The notes under the pieces are model-generated. The model saw only the letters and a list, made by a program, of their open reading frames with translations, was not told the DNA's origin and did not search any database. The translations under genes were made by a program, and so were the position numbers. From the NCBI GenBank assembly GCA_965247225.1, contig CBDFGT010000043.1, forward strand, positions 1 to 16,812: a stretch of DNA of 16,812 nt, in the 5' to 3' direction. This DNA comes from CBDFGT01 sp965247225 (GTDB lineage Bacteria > Pseudomonadota > Alphaproteobacteria > Rhizobiales > Rhizobiaceae). Shown one piece after another: positions 6,020 through 13,488 of the stretch. Positions within the stretch are counted from its first letter, which is position 1. Each line of letters begins with the position of its first letter.

Positions 6020-8047
6020 TTAATTGGGGCTCGCCTGTCGCGGGGCATTATTGGCACGGAACTGCTCCAGTGCCTGACCTTCAGCGGCTGCATTCGTCTG
6101 TGGAATACTGATGGGCGTATTTTGGGCCGTCCGTCGCAAGGCGGGCGCAGGCGGAGCAGATGTTGGTGCCTGCGAAGATTGCAGAAAGCTGGCGAGGGCC
6201 TGCGCTGCCGGATCGCCGGGACTGGCATTGACAACAATCGCGGCAACATCAACATTGTTCTTCGCAAGGGCCTGAACAGTGGCCTTTGCGTCGAAACCGG
6301 CATCCTTCAACGCCTGGGCCAGATTAGACGGGAATAAAGTGTCGGCACCCTGGTTGAATTTGAACGCAAAACCAGAGTGCAAAATGCTGCTGACGATTGT
6401 ATCGGTCGCAATATCCATGCTTCGCAGTGATGTGACAACGTCGCCGAGATCCATTTTCGCGACCGCCAGACCGCCAATCACATTGGCGAGGATCTCTTGC
6501 TTGCCGAGCCCGAAAGAAGACAGTGTTGTTGCGACGGTCGCTGGCGGTACTTTCGCCAGAATCAGAGATTGGGAAATCTGGGCAAACGGTACACCGGCTT
6601 CTCTCAGCATGCCTGCAATATTGGCCAGCGTATACTCGCCGCCCTGTGCTTTCAGATTTTCGACAACCTGCGCCAGTTGTTCAGGTCTCATTTCCCCATA
6701 GAAAATATTTTTGGGATTGAGCTGTTCATATCGCCCGGTGCCGGGAAGTGGAGTGTTTTGAAATTTGCTGATGTTCAGTTCGTTAAAAGCCATGTCGATG
6801 ATAGAAATTTGTTCACCACGGTCTTCTACAGTGGGAACACCTCTAAATTCATAGTGTCTTTCGAGCAAACCGTTAACGCTCTCCGGGGATAAGCCTGCTC
6901 CTGTCATCATCTTTATAACGCTTGTCATGCTGGCAGAATCTACAGATGCAAATACATGACCCTGCATTAAGTCAAAAGCCGCACCTTCATATCCGGACGC
7001 CACTATGCCATTGATGATTTCCTGTGCGGGCACACGGAGACGCGAAAGGGTATCAAGTGTCACAATCGGGCTTGTTCCGCCATAGGTCAAGGCGGCTGCG
7101 ATGGTGGCAAAGGGCAAACCGCCCGCATTCATCGCTTGCGCAACCTTTTCCGGTGTCATGCCGGGTTGCCCCATCATGGCGCGGGCAACAAGGCCCAGTT
7201 GCTCCGATGACCTGCCCTCGAGCACTGTCATGTCACCCAGCAGGGCCAGGTTTTCAGGGGAAAGCCGGGCAGCGGACCTCAGTGCTGGTCCATTCTCTCC
7301 ATTACCGCCTAACGCAATTTGATCCGAGCGCAGCAAGGTGTTTTTGAGCTCCGGATTCTCGCCTGTAATCGTCAGTTCATCAAGGACGTCCAAAAGCGGC
7401 AATCCCAGATCTCTGACCGTATTGAAGCGATCCTGAGCCGTGAGAGGGCCGGAGCTGAAATATCCGTCCACAATGTCTTTCGGTTTCATGCCGGCCTGCA
7501 CAAGCCCCGCACTGATGGCCTTCTCGTTTTCGGCATGAATGCCGGATGAAGTCGCGCTCACAAACATGCCTGTTGCAATGTCCTTGTCGGCAAGGCCAGC
7601 CTCTTTCAGGCCCTTGGCAATACTGGCTGCCAGATCGGCAGGCTTGTTGGCAAGGAACGTGCCATCCGGCCCCTTGACATTTCCTGCCGCCCTGACAAGT
7701 GCGCTGGTGATCGTCGAAACATTATCATATACATTGGTTATAGTCGGGAAGTCCTTTGAAAGACTGAGTTCGACCATGGCCTGGGCGACAATGTTGACAG
7801 GGATTGCCTTTAACGCCGCTTCCGGGATGCTTTGAAATATTTCAATGCCGTATTCGCTCTTGCTGGCTTCCCGGGCCAGCCCTTTCATGGTCTCTGCGAC
7901 CTCGGCCACCGTCATGTCCGCCCTGAAACCCCAATTGGTCTGCGCCTGAAGGGATGGCGCTTCTTTGGTCTGCGCAAAGGCCGGGGCTGCGAGGCCGAGC
8001 AGGGCCGATGTCGCCAGGATGACAAATCTTTTCTTGACGCAATACAT
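6020..8047 (-). CDS. Large exported helical-repeat protein of unknown function
   Basis: A 675-residue protein with a clear Sec signal peptide (MYCVKKRFVILATSALLGLA, then APAFA and cleavage before Gln26). ATG 8047 is chosen because AGAGG precedes it and the signal peptide starts there; a longer frame upstream is not needed. The mature part is nearly all helical. Many units of about 15-17 residues share a pattern like (I/V)-x3-L-x3-G-(V/L): LAASIAKGLKEAGLADKDIA (139-158), KVAQAMNAGGLPFATIAAAL (301-320), and a dense run at about 473-558 (NIAGMLREAGVPF, TTLSSFGLGKQEIL, TSLRSMDI). This suggests an alpha-solenoid. The C-terminal 50 residues are Ala/Pro/Gln-rich and probably disordered. There are no membrane helices or catalytic motifs, and I recognise no family. 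It is divergent from a LuxR-type regulator, its likely controller. A periplasmic binding or scaffold role is a guess. Confidence 0.85.
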   Translation of the reverse strand: MYCVKKRFVILATSALLGLAAPAFAQTKEAPSLQAQTNWGFRADMTVAEVAETMKGLAREASKSEYGIEIFQSIPEAALKAIPVNIVAQAMVELSLSKDFPTITNVYDNVSTITSALVRAAGNVKGPDGTFLANKPADLAASIAKGLKEAGLADKDIATGMFVSATSSGIHAENEKAISAGLVQAGMKPKDIVDGYFSSGPLTAQDRFNTVRDLGLPLLDVLDELTITGENPELKNTLLRSDQIALGGNGENGPALRSAARLSPENLALLGDMTVLEGRSSEQLGLVARAMMGQPGMTPEKVAQAMNAGGLPFATIAAALTYGGTSPIVTLDTLSRLRVPAQEIINGIVASGYEGAAFDLMQGHVFASVDSASMTSVIKMMTGAGLSPESVNGLLERHYEFRGVPTVEDRGEQISIIDMAFNELNISKFQNTPLPGTGRYEQLNPKNIFYGEMRPEQLAQVVENLKAQGGEYTLANIAGMLREAGVPFAQISQSLILAKVPPATVATTLSSFGLGKQEILANVIGGLAVAKMDLGDVVTSLRSMDIATDTIVSSILHSGFAFKFNQGADTLFPSNLAQALKDAGFDAKATVQALAKNNVDVAAIVVNASPGDPAAQALASFLQSSQAPTSAPPAPALRRTAQNTPISIPQTNAAAEGQALEQFRANNAPRQASPN

Positions 8048-8355
8048 GATAACCTCTCTACAATAATGAATTGAAAAATCTGCGCTACCACATTCAAATG
8101 GCATATGGAAATGATGATGCATATCTGCATTTGAAGAGGGACGCGGACAGCGGTGTATTGCAGGGATATCACACAGGAAACTGTATGCATGGTGTTCAGC
8201 CATTGCGGCCTCTTGTCCCCGGCGAGAAGAAGAGAGATCAAAAGGCAACTGCATTTCATGAAACCTCATCACATGCATTGCACGCACGGTGATCAGGCAG
8301 GATTGGTAAATGACTTTCAAAGCGGCGTGTGAAGATGGCCGCCAAAAGGAACGAG
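8048..8355. other. Divergent intergenic region with inverted repeats
   Basis: These 308 bases lie between the exported-protein gene (leftward) and the LuxR-type gene (rightward). They contain a long imperfect inverted repeat (8093-8135) and a nested ATGCA/TGCAT repeat. A minus-strand extension of the exported-protein frame crosses the region, but it lies before the signal peptide and is probably noncoding. No other gene is visible. Confidence 0.6.
8093..8135. repeat. Inverted repeat in the divergent promoter region
   Basis: TTCAAATG (8093-8100) pairs with CATTTGAA (8128-8135). After a small internal loop, ATATG (8103-8107) pairs with CATAT (8120-8124). ATGCA-TATC-TGCAT (8117-8130) is a further short repeat within it. 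Location between divergent genes makes a regulator-binding site plausible, perhaps for the neighbouring LuxR-type protein. Confidence 0.5.
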
Positions 8356-9465
8356 ATGGATTTTCGCCTTCTGGACAAGGCCGCAGATGCGTTTATGGAC
8401 ATCGGTTTTCGTGACGATGGCTGGCAAAATGCGCTGAATGTCCTTGATGGAGCATTCGGAGCGTCCGGCTGTGTTCTCCTCCCGGTTGAAAATCTCGTTC
8501 CGGGGCCAATTCAGGTTTCTGATTCGGGAATGCACGGTTTTCAAACCTATATTCGTGACGGATGGTACCAGAATGATGCGAGATTTGCCGCTATACCCGG
8601 AATGCTTCGGCACGGTGTTGCCACGGACCATGATTTTATCAATGAATCCGGTATGGCGCGGTCTGCATATTATCAGGAGTGCCTGCGACCGTTTGGCTGG
8701 AAATGGTTTATGGCGATCAGGGTCGACATCGGCAATGAGGTTTGGGCTGCAAGCTTGCAGCGAAGTGCCGCACAGGGGGCCTTCACACACAGTGAGCAAG
8801 AGGCTGCCATCAAAATAGCGACAAAATTGTCGCGTGGTGCCACCTTGGCACTGTCTTTAAAGCAGCCCTCTGTGACAGGCATGTCGGGTTTCTACGATCA
8901 CTTTGATACGCCGGCCCTGCTGTTAAACCGCGCCGGACAGGTGGTTCATGTGAACAGGGCGGCAGAGGCATTGATCGGCAGGGGCATGTCGGTCATTGGC
9001 AAGCGGCTGGTTGTCAACCGGGACGATAATGGCCGGTTGCAGCAATTGATCAGTGCGCTTGTCGCCTTTGACGAATACCCTTCCCCGCGTGCCTGTGAGA
9101 AAGTCGTGGTGCGCCGCGAACACGGGCGTCCGCTTGTTTTCAGCGGTCAAACGCTGAAAGTTGGCCCGGCCTGGGATTATTTTCTGGAGGCGCGGGCGAT
9201 TTTGACCATTGCAGATCCTGACAGGCGGCCTGCAACAGATGAAGATCTGATCTGCCGCATGTTTGGCCTGACGCGCTCGGAGGCGAAACTCTGTGTCCTG
9301 TTTTTCCTCAATGATGGCGACTTGCAGAAAACCGCAGCCGAACTCTCGCTGACCTATAATTCTGCCAGAACCTATCTCAGGGCGATCTTCAGCAAAATGG
9401 ACGTTTCCAGCCAGGCACAGCTGCTTTTGATCCTTGCAAGGGTTTTCGAGCGGAAAATGGGATGA
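8356..9465 (+). CDS. LuxR-family transcriptional regulator with C-terminal HTH
   Basis: A 369-residue regulator. The C-terminal GerE/LuxR helix-turn-helix spans about 303-362: FGLTRSEAKLCVLFFLNDGD, then KTAAELSLTYNSARTYLRAI and FSKMDVSSQAQLL. It has the usual L-T-x2-E opening and the A-x2-L ... R-x2-L-x2-I-x3-(K) pattern. The middle section (about 180-285, including PALLLNRAGQVVHVNRAAEA) looks like a PAS-type sensor fold. The first 165 residues are uncharacterised and could be a second sensor domain; there is no clear autoinducer-binding domain. ATG 8356 is preferred because AAGGA at 8346-8350 is five bases upstream; GTG 8329 and ATG 8335 are alternatives. It is divergent from the large exported-protein gene and probably controls it. 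The 3' end is 39 bases from the convergent cysN end. Confidence 0.85.
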   Translation: MDFRLLDKAADAFMDIGFRDDGWQNALNVLDGAFGASGCVLLPVENLVPGPIQVSDSGMHGFQTYIRDGWYQNDARFAAIPGMLRHGVATDHDFINESGMARSAYYQECLRPFGWKWFMAIRVDIGNEVWAASLQRSAAQGAFTHSEQEAAIKIATKLSRGATLALSLKQPSVTGMSGFYDHFDTPALLLNRAGQVVHVNRAAEALIGRGMSVIGKRLVVNRDDNGRLQQLISALVAFDEYPSPRACEKVVVRREHGRPLVFSGQTLKVGPAWDYFLEARAILTIADPDRRPATDEDLICRMFGLTRSEAKLCVLFFLNDGDLQKTAAELSLTYNSARTYLRAIFSKMDVSSQAQLLLILARVFERKMG

Positions 9466-9504
9466 ACGGAAAGGAAAACAGATTGCAAGCATTGATATAC
9501 AGAT

Positions 9505-10983
9505 TCACTCAAACTCGCTCATTAATTCGGCAGCCTTTGCCGGTGTCGTGCGGCGGATTTCGGCCTCGTCGCGGCGGTTGGCAAACAGTTCCGACGTCAT
9601 GATCGCCTCGGCCAGATCGGCAGGCAAAGACAGGATCACCCGTTCATTGTCCCTGTTGATGCCCGAAAGGTCGGCGCGCCTCGCGTGGATCATCCCGCCT
9701 GCCACCGTATTGTTGGTGTCCGGATCAATCAGGATGAAGGCACCGGTATTGCGGTTCAGCTCGTAAGCATCAAAGATCGCCTGTTCGTCAAAGGCCAGAT
9801 AGACCTTGCCGATGGCATTCATCGGCAGCGTGTCGGCATGGTGAAACCAGTGTCCGTCTTTCAGGTTCAGCTGGCCGGTCGGCTGCACGGAAACGCGCTG
9901 GCGGCGCGAACCCGATTTCAGCCAGTAGCGCTTGCCTGGCTGAATGCCGTCCGGCTGCAGGGACACGATCTGCGCATCAAAACCAAGACCCACCTGCGGC
10001 GGACTGTCAATGGATACAATCATGTCACCGCGGGCCACATCCACCTGCCGGTCTAAAACCAGCGTAATGGCGTCACCGGCCACCGCCGCATTGCGCACCA
10101 GGTCAAAGGTCACGATCTTCGTCACATTGGCGACCATGCCCGAAGGCAGGATCATCACGGAATCGCCAGGCTTGACAGAACCGCCGGCAACCGTGCCCTG
10201 ATAGCCGCGAAAGCTTTCGCCGGGGCGGGATACGCGCTGTACCGGCAGCCGGAACCCCACGGTCTGGGCCGAGCGAACAGTCGCCAGCTCCAGAGTTTCC
10301 ACCAGTGTCGGGCCTTCATACCATGGCATGGCCGATGTGCCGCGATAGACAACATTTTCGCCTTTCAGCGCCGACATCGGAATGGCGGTGATCTGCTTGA
10401 CGCCCAGGGACAGGGCAATCTCGCGGAACTGCCGCGACAATTCGTCGAAGCGGGCCCGGTCATAGTCCACAAGGTCAAACTTGTTGACGGCCAGAACGAA
10501 TTGCCTGATGCCCATCAGCGTTGCAATCGTGGCATGGCGGCGGGTCTGTTCCAGAATGCCTGCCCGCGCATCCACCAGCAGGATGGCCAGATCGGCGGTC
10601 GAGGCACCGGTCGCCATATTGCGGGTATATTGTTCATGGCCGGGCGTATCGGCAACGATGAACGCGCGCTTGTCCGTGGCAAAATAGCGATAGGCCACAT
10701 CAATGGTAATGCCCTGTTCGCGTTCGGCCTGCAGGCCGTCGAGCAGCAGCGCGAAGTCCGGCAGGCCGAGATCATTCTGCTTGCCGGAGGAATCGCGGCG
10801 CAAGGTTGCAGCCTGGTCTTCCTTCACCGCCTTGGTATCCCAGAGCAGGCGGCCGATCAGTGTGGATTTCCCGTCATCCACCGAGCCGCAGGTAATCAGC
10901 CGCAAGGGCCGCGTGTCGCGCACGGCCTGTGCTGGTTCTGCATGGGGCAGGGGGGAAACGGGTGCTATAGCCAGTGCCGTCAT
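9505..10983 (-). CDS. cysN: Sulfate adenylyltransferase subunit 1 (CysN GTPase)
   Basis: A 492-residue cytoplasmic GTPase subunit of ATP sulfurylase. With CysD it activates sulfate to adenosine phosphosulfate (APS), using GTP hydrolysis to drive the reaction. EF-Tu-like G motifs are visible: GSVDDGKST at 33-41 (P-loop), the GITIDVAYRYF switch region at 91-101, DTPGHE at 112-117, and NKFD at 167-170. Beta-barrel domains II and III follow (VQRVSRPGESFRGYQGTV onward). The protein ends after these with no APS kinase (CysC) domain, unlike NodQ-type fusions. ATG 10983 lies one base after the cysD stop codon, so translation is coupled; a longer frame that reads back into cysD is not credible. It is the third gene of cysH-cysD-cysN and converges on the LuxR-type gene. 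Confidence 0.97.
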   Translation of the reverse strand: MTALAIAPVSPLPHAEPAQAVRDTRPLRLITCGSVDDGKSTLIGRLLWDTKAVKEDQAATLRRDSSGKQNDLGLPDFALLLDGLQAEREQGITIDVAYRYFATDKRAFIVADTPGHEQYTRNMATGASTADLAILLVDARAGILEQTRRHATIATLMGIRQFVLAVNKFDLVDYDRARFDELSRQFREIALSLGVKQITAIPMSALKGENVVYRGTSAMPWYEGPTLVETLELATVRSAQTVGFRLPVQRVSRPGESFRGYQGTVAGGSVKPGDSVMILPSGMVANVTKIVTFDLVRNAAVAGDAITLVLDRQVDVARGDMIVSIDSPPQVGLGFDAQIVSLQPDGIQPGKRYWLKSGSRRQRVSVQPTGQLNLKDGHWFHHADTLPMNAIGKVYLAFDEQAIFDAYELNRNTGAFILIDPDTNNTVAGGMIHARRADLSGINRDNERVILSLPADLAEAIMTSELFANRRDEAEIRRTTPAKAAELMSEFE

Positions 10984-10984
10984 C

Positions 10985-11938
10985 TCAGAAATATCCTTCA
11001 CGTTTTTTCTTTTCCATCGAGCCGGACTGGTCGCGGTCAATGGCGCGGCCCTGCCGTTCGGAAACAGTGGCAATCTCAAGCTCGGTAATCACATCGTCCA
11101 GGCTCTGGGCATGGCTGCGGATCGCACCCGTCAGCGGGAAACAGCCCAATGTGCGGAAGCGGATGAAATCTTCCTGCACCTTCTCGCCGGGCAGAAGCTC
11201 CAGACGCTTGTCCTCGGCGAGAATCATCATGCCGTCGCGCTCCACAAACGGGCGGCGCTTGGCAAAATACAAAGGCACCAGAGGAATATTTTCCGCCTGG
11301 ATATAGCGCCAGATATCCACCTCGGTCCAGTTCGACAGCGGGAAGGCGCGTACGCTCTCGCCGCGGCGGATCATGCCATTATAGATGTTCCACAGTTCCG
11401 GGCGCTGGTTGCGCGGATCCCAGCGATGGTCCGGCGTGCGGAACGAGTAGATGCGTTCCTTGGCGCGGCTGGCTTCCTCGTCGCGCCGTGCGCCGCCAAA
11501 GGCAGCATCAAACTGGCCCCTGTCCAGCGCCTGGCGCAGGCTTTCCGTCTTCATGATATCGGTATAAAGCGCCGAACCATGGGTAAACGGGGTGATATTT
11601 TCGGCAGCCCCGCGCGGATTGATATGCTCGATCAGGTCAAGCGCATATTCCTTCACCACGGCATCCCGAAACGCGATCATTTCGGCAAATTTCCAGCCTG
11701 TGTTGACATGCAAGAGCGGGAACGGCACGCGACCGGGATAAAACGCCTTGCGGGCCAGATGCAGCAGCACCGAGGAATCCTTGCCGATGGAATAGAGCAT
11801 CACCGGACGCTCGAACTCTGCCGCCACCTCGCGGAAAATATGAATCGCTTCATTTTCCAGCGCTTTCAAGTGCGGGTCCAGCGGCTGCTTGGCCGCTTGC
11901 GGATTTTTCAGTTCAATATCCGGACGTGTGTCAGGCAT
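10985..11938 (-). CDS. cysD: Sulfate adenylyltransferase subunit 2 (CysD)
   Basis: The 317-residue catalytic subunit of ATP sulfurylase, an ATP pyrophosphatase-fold enzyme that joins sulfate to AMP from ATP to make APS. The PP-loop reads YSIGKDSSVLLHL (residues 49-61). Other family blocks are LLHVNTGWKF (75-84), the basic-acidic helix GARRDEEASRAKERIYSFR (149-167), and the late segment FIRFRTLGCFPLTGAI. The start at ATG 11938 is fixed by GGAG six bases upstream and by family length (about 300 residues). An in-frame extension upstream overlaps cysH in another frame and is rejected. The stop is one base from the cysN start and the gene begins 46 bases after cysH ends, which is the geometry of a single operon. 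Confidence 0.97.
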   Translation of the reverse strand: MPDTRPDIELKNPQAAKQPLDPHLKALENEAIHIFREVAAEFERPVMLYSIGKDSSVLLHLARKAFYPGRVPFPLLHVNTGWKFAEMIAFRDAVVKEYALDLIEHINPRGAAENITPFTHGSALYTDIMKTESLRQALDRGQFDAAFGGARRDEEASRAKERIYSFRTPDHRWDPRNQRPELWNIYNGMIRRGESVRAFPLSNWTEVDIWRYIQAENIPLVPLYFAKRRPFVERDGMMILAEDKRLELLPGEKVQEDFIRFRTLGCFPLTGAIRSHAQSLDDVITELEIATVSERQGRAIDRDQSGSMEKKKREGYF

Positions 11939-11984
11939 TTTCGTCTCCAAATGGTAAAGGCAGAATTCCCGTAAACGGGAAAAA

Positions 11985-12743
11985 TTATCCGGCGTGAACG
12001 CCGATGGCACTCGCTGCCGCTTCCGGCACATGCAGTCCGCATTCGCGGGTCTCGTCATTTTCCCACCACCAGCGTCCGGCGCGTTCGCTTTCGCCCGGCT
12101 TGATGGCGCGGGTACAGGGCTCGCAGCCGATCGAGGGATAGCCTTTTGCATGCAGCGGGTTCACCGGAATGGAGTCTTTCGCCACCAGAGCCTGGATAGC
12201 GTCCATGTCCCAGTCGGCCAGCGGATTGACCTTGATCAGGTTGCGCTCGGCATCATATTCGGCAAAGGGCGTGTCGGCGCGGTTGCCGGACTGGCCGCGG
12301 CGCAGGCCGGTGATCCAGAAATCTGCCCCTTCCAGTGCGCGCGCCAGCGGCTTGACCTTGCGCACCCCGCAACAGGCATGTCTGGCTTCAATGCTTTCGT
12401 AAAATCCGTTCATTCCATAGCGGGCCGCATAGGCATCAATATCGGCCTGCAAAGGCACGAACTTTTCAATTGTCATTCCATAGCGGGCTTCTGTTGTTCC
12501 CATCAGGTCCACAGTCTCGCCAAACAGCCGGCCGGTCTCAAGCGTGGAAACCTGAATAGACGGGGCCGACTGCGCAATCGCATGGGTGATCACCTGATCC
12601 TCAATGCCCAGCGACGTGGTAAACACAATGCGCTTGCCAAGGCTGGCCACATGCGCAAGGCGTTCGCCCAGCGACAGTGCGCCCAGCTGGCTGTTCAGTG
12701 TTTCGGCTGTTTCCTGCAAGGTCATGCGGCTCTGTCCATTCAT
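11985..12743 (-). CDS. cysH: Assimilatory APS reductase (CysH, 4Fe-4S type)
   Basis: A 252-residue PP-loop reductase that converts APS from CysDN to sulfite and AMP with thioredoxin as electron donor. FTTSLGIEDQVITHAI (41-56) is the modified PP-loop and STLETGRLF (66-74) follows. Four cysteines, Cys124-Cys125 and Cys207-x2-Cys210, match the 4Fe-4S ligands that mark APS reductases as opposed to PAPS reductases. The catalytic tail motif ECGLH is at 234-238. This fits the absence of an APS kinase in the operon. The start is uncertain: ATG 12743 (used) or ATG 12725 gives the usual N-terminus. A TTG start further upstream, preceded by GGAGAG near 12830, would add about 28 atypical residues. It is the first gene of the operon and divergent from the second rrf2. 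Confidence 0.95.
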   Translation of the reverse strand: MNGQSRMTLQETAETLNSQLGALSLGERLAHVASLGKRIVFTTSLGIEDQVITHAIAQSAPSIQVSTLETGRLFGETVDLMGTTEARYGMTIEKFVPLQADIDAYAARYGMNGFYESIEARHACCGVRKVKPLARALEGADFWITGLRRGQSGNRADTPFAEYDAERNLIKVNPLADWDMDAIQALVAKDSIPVNPLHAKGYPSIGCEPCTRAIKPGESERAGRWWWENDETRECGLHVPEAAASAIGVHAG

Positions 12744-13050
12744 GTCAAATTGGAATGCACTATCGCATTGAAGGCGTGCAAAAGACAGAAACAGGCTTTT
12801 CCCGAACCGGCCTGTTACGAGCAAATCTCTCTCCAAACACACGACTTTGCGCAAAACCGCGGCACAAAAATATTCTATAAAATTAATAGATTAAGTATTT
12901 TAAGATGGCCGGTCATACCTGCTTGCCTGTTCCGGTACAGCATGTTCCAAAAGATAATCCGGGATGCAGCCTGACCTGTTTGCATTCGCACTTGCTTTCG
13001 GTCCGTCAAGATTGCACATCAGCCCGGTAGCCAACATCGAGCAGGCACTG
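12744..13050. other. Divergent promoter region between cysH and the second rrf2
   Basis: These 307 bases carry control signals for both directions. The central part (12870-12905) is very AT-rich and contains the palindrome at 12875-12889. A plus-strand frame starting at 12964 extends rrf2 by 29 residues, but this extension is not family-like. No other gene is seen. Confidence 0.6.
12874..12889. promoter_or_regulatory. Candidate Rrf2 operator between cysH and rrf2
   Basis: CTATAAAATTAATAG (12875-12889) is a CTAT-N7-ATAG inverted repeat in the shared cysH/rrf2 control region. The word TCTATAAAATTA (12874-12885) is repeated exactly, in reverse orientation, upstream of the flavin reductase (5533-5544). 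Autoregulation and cys control by the adjacent Rrf2 protein is inferred. Confidence 0.5.
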
Positions 13051-13482
13051 ATGATTTCGCAAAGAGCCAAATATGCACTCCGCGCCCTGGTGGCGCTAGC
13101 ACAGGTCAGGGACAAGGCCCCGCTGCAGATTGCCGAAATTGCCGAAAAACAGGCGATCCCGAAAAAATTCCTTGAACAGATCCTGCTCGAACTCAAGCAT
13201 GCAGGCATTGTCATGAGCCTGCGCGGCAAACAGGGCGGCTATCTGCTGCTCAAACCTGCCGCAGACATCACCTATGGCGAAGTGCTGCGCCTGATTGACG
13301 GCCCGGTGGCACCCTTGCCCTGCCTGTCACTCACCGCCTATCGCAAATGCGATGATTGCGCGGGCGAGGCCGAATGTGAAATCCGCCATGTCTTCGAGCG
13401 CGTGGCCGATGAGACCCGCAAGGTTCTGCTCAACACCACCATCGCCGACAGTATTGTCATGGCGGGTTCTGGTTCGATCTGA
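13051..13482 (+). CDS. Rrf2-family transcriptional regulator (second copy), probable cys regulator
   Basis: A 143-residue Rrf2 protein. The winged helix begins MISQRAKYALRALVALAQ, with FLEQILLELKHAGIVMSLRG and KQGGYLLLKPAADITYGEVL following. Four cysteines at 91, 100, 103 and 109 lie at exactly the same residue numbers as in the first copy at 4448, so the two are paralogues with the same sensing chemistry, perhaps an Fe-S cluster or thiol metabolite response. ATG 13051 gives the canonical N-terminus. It is divergent from cysH, the classic position of a local regulator, with a palindromic site between. Its last 80 or so coding bases (13387-13466) are duplicated at 14839-14918 beyond the fic gene, and its present C-terminus (MAGSGSI) differs from the duplicate's (MAGGDV). 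The stop lies six bases from the convergent fic stop. Confidence 0.92.
   Translation: MISQRAKYALRALVALAQVRDKAPLQIAEIAEKQAIPKKFLEQILLELKHAGIVMSLRGKQGGYLLLKPAADITYGEVLRLIDGPVAPLPCLSLTAYRKCDDCAGEAECEIRHVFERVADETRKVLLNTTIADSIVMAGSGSI
13387..13466 (+). repeat. 80-bp direct repeat, left copy (inside the rrf2 3' end)
   Basis: Starting at the shared CATG, this stretch matches 14839-14918 base for base without gaps at 74 of 80 positions by my count. It encodes the last helix of the second Rrf2 protein (RVADETRKVLLNTTIADSI). The fic gene lies between the copies, and the repeat offset is 1452 bases. Confidence 0.95.
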
Positions 13483-13488
13483 CTGTCC

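Noticed and set aside
8048..8320. 91-residue N-terminal extension of the large exported protein
   Set aside because: A signal peptide and ribosome binding site begin at 8047. The extension would bury the signal sequence and overlaps the divergent promoter region.
9466..9504. Terminator between the LuxR-type gene and cysN
   Set aside because: No stem of useful length with a T tract could be found in the 39-base convergent gap.
10703..11974. 423-codon open frame on the plus strand
   Set aside because: It lies wholly antisense to cysN and cysD, whose protein families are unmistakable. Composition is typical of a shadow of a GC-rich gene.
12964..13050. 29-residue N-terminal extension of the second Rrf2
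   Set aside because: The Rrf2 fold begins at MISQRAKYAL. The extension is not family-like and no good ribosome binding site supports ATG 12964.
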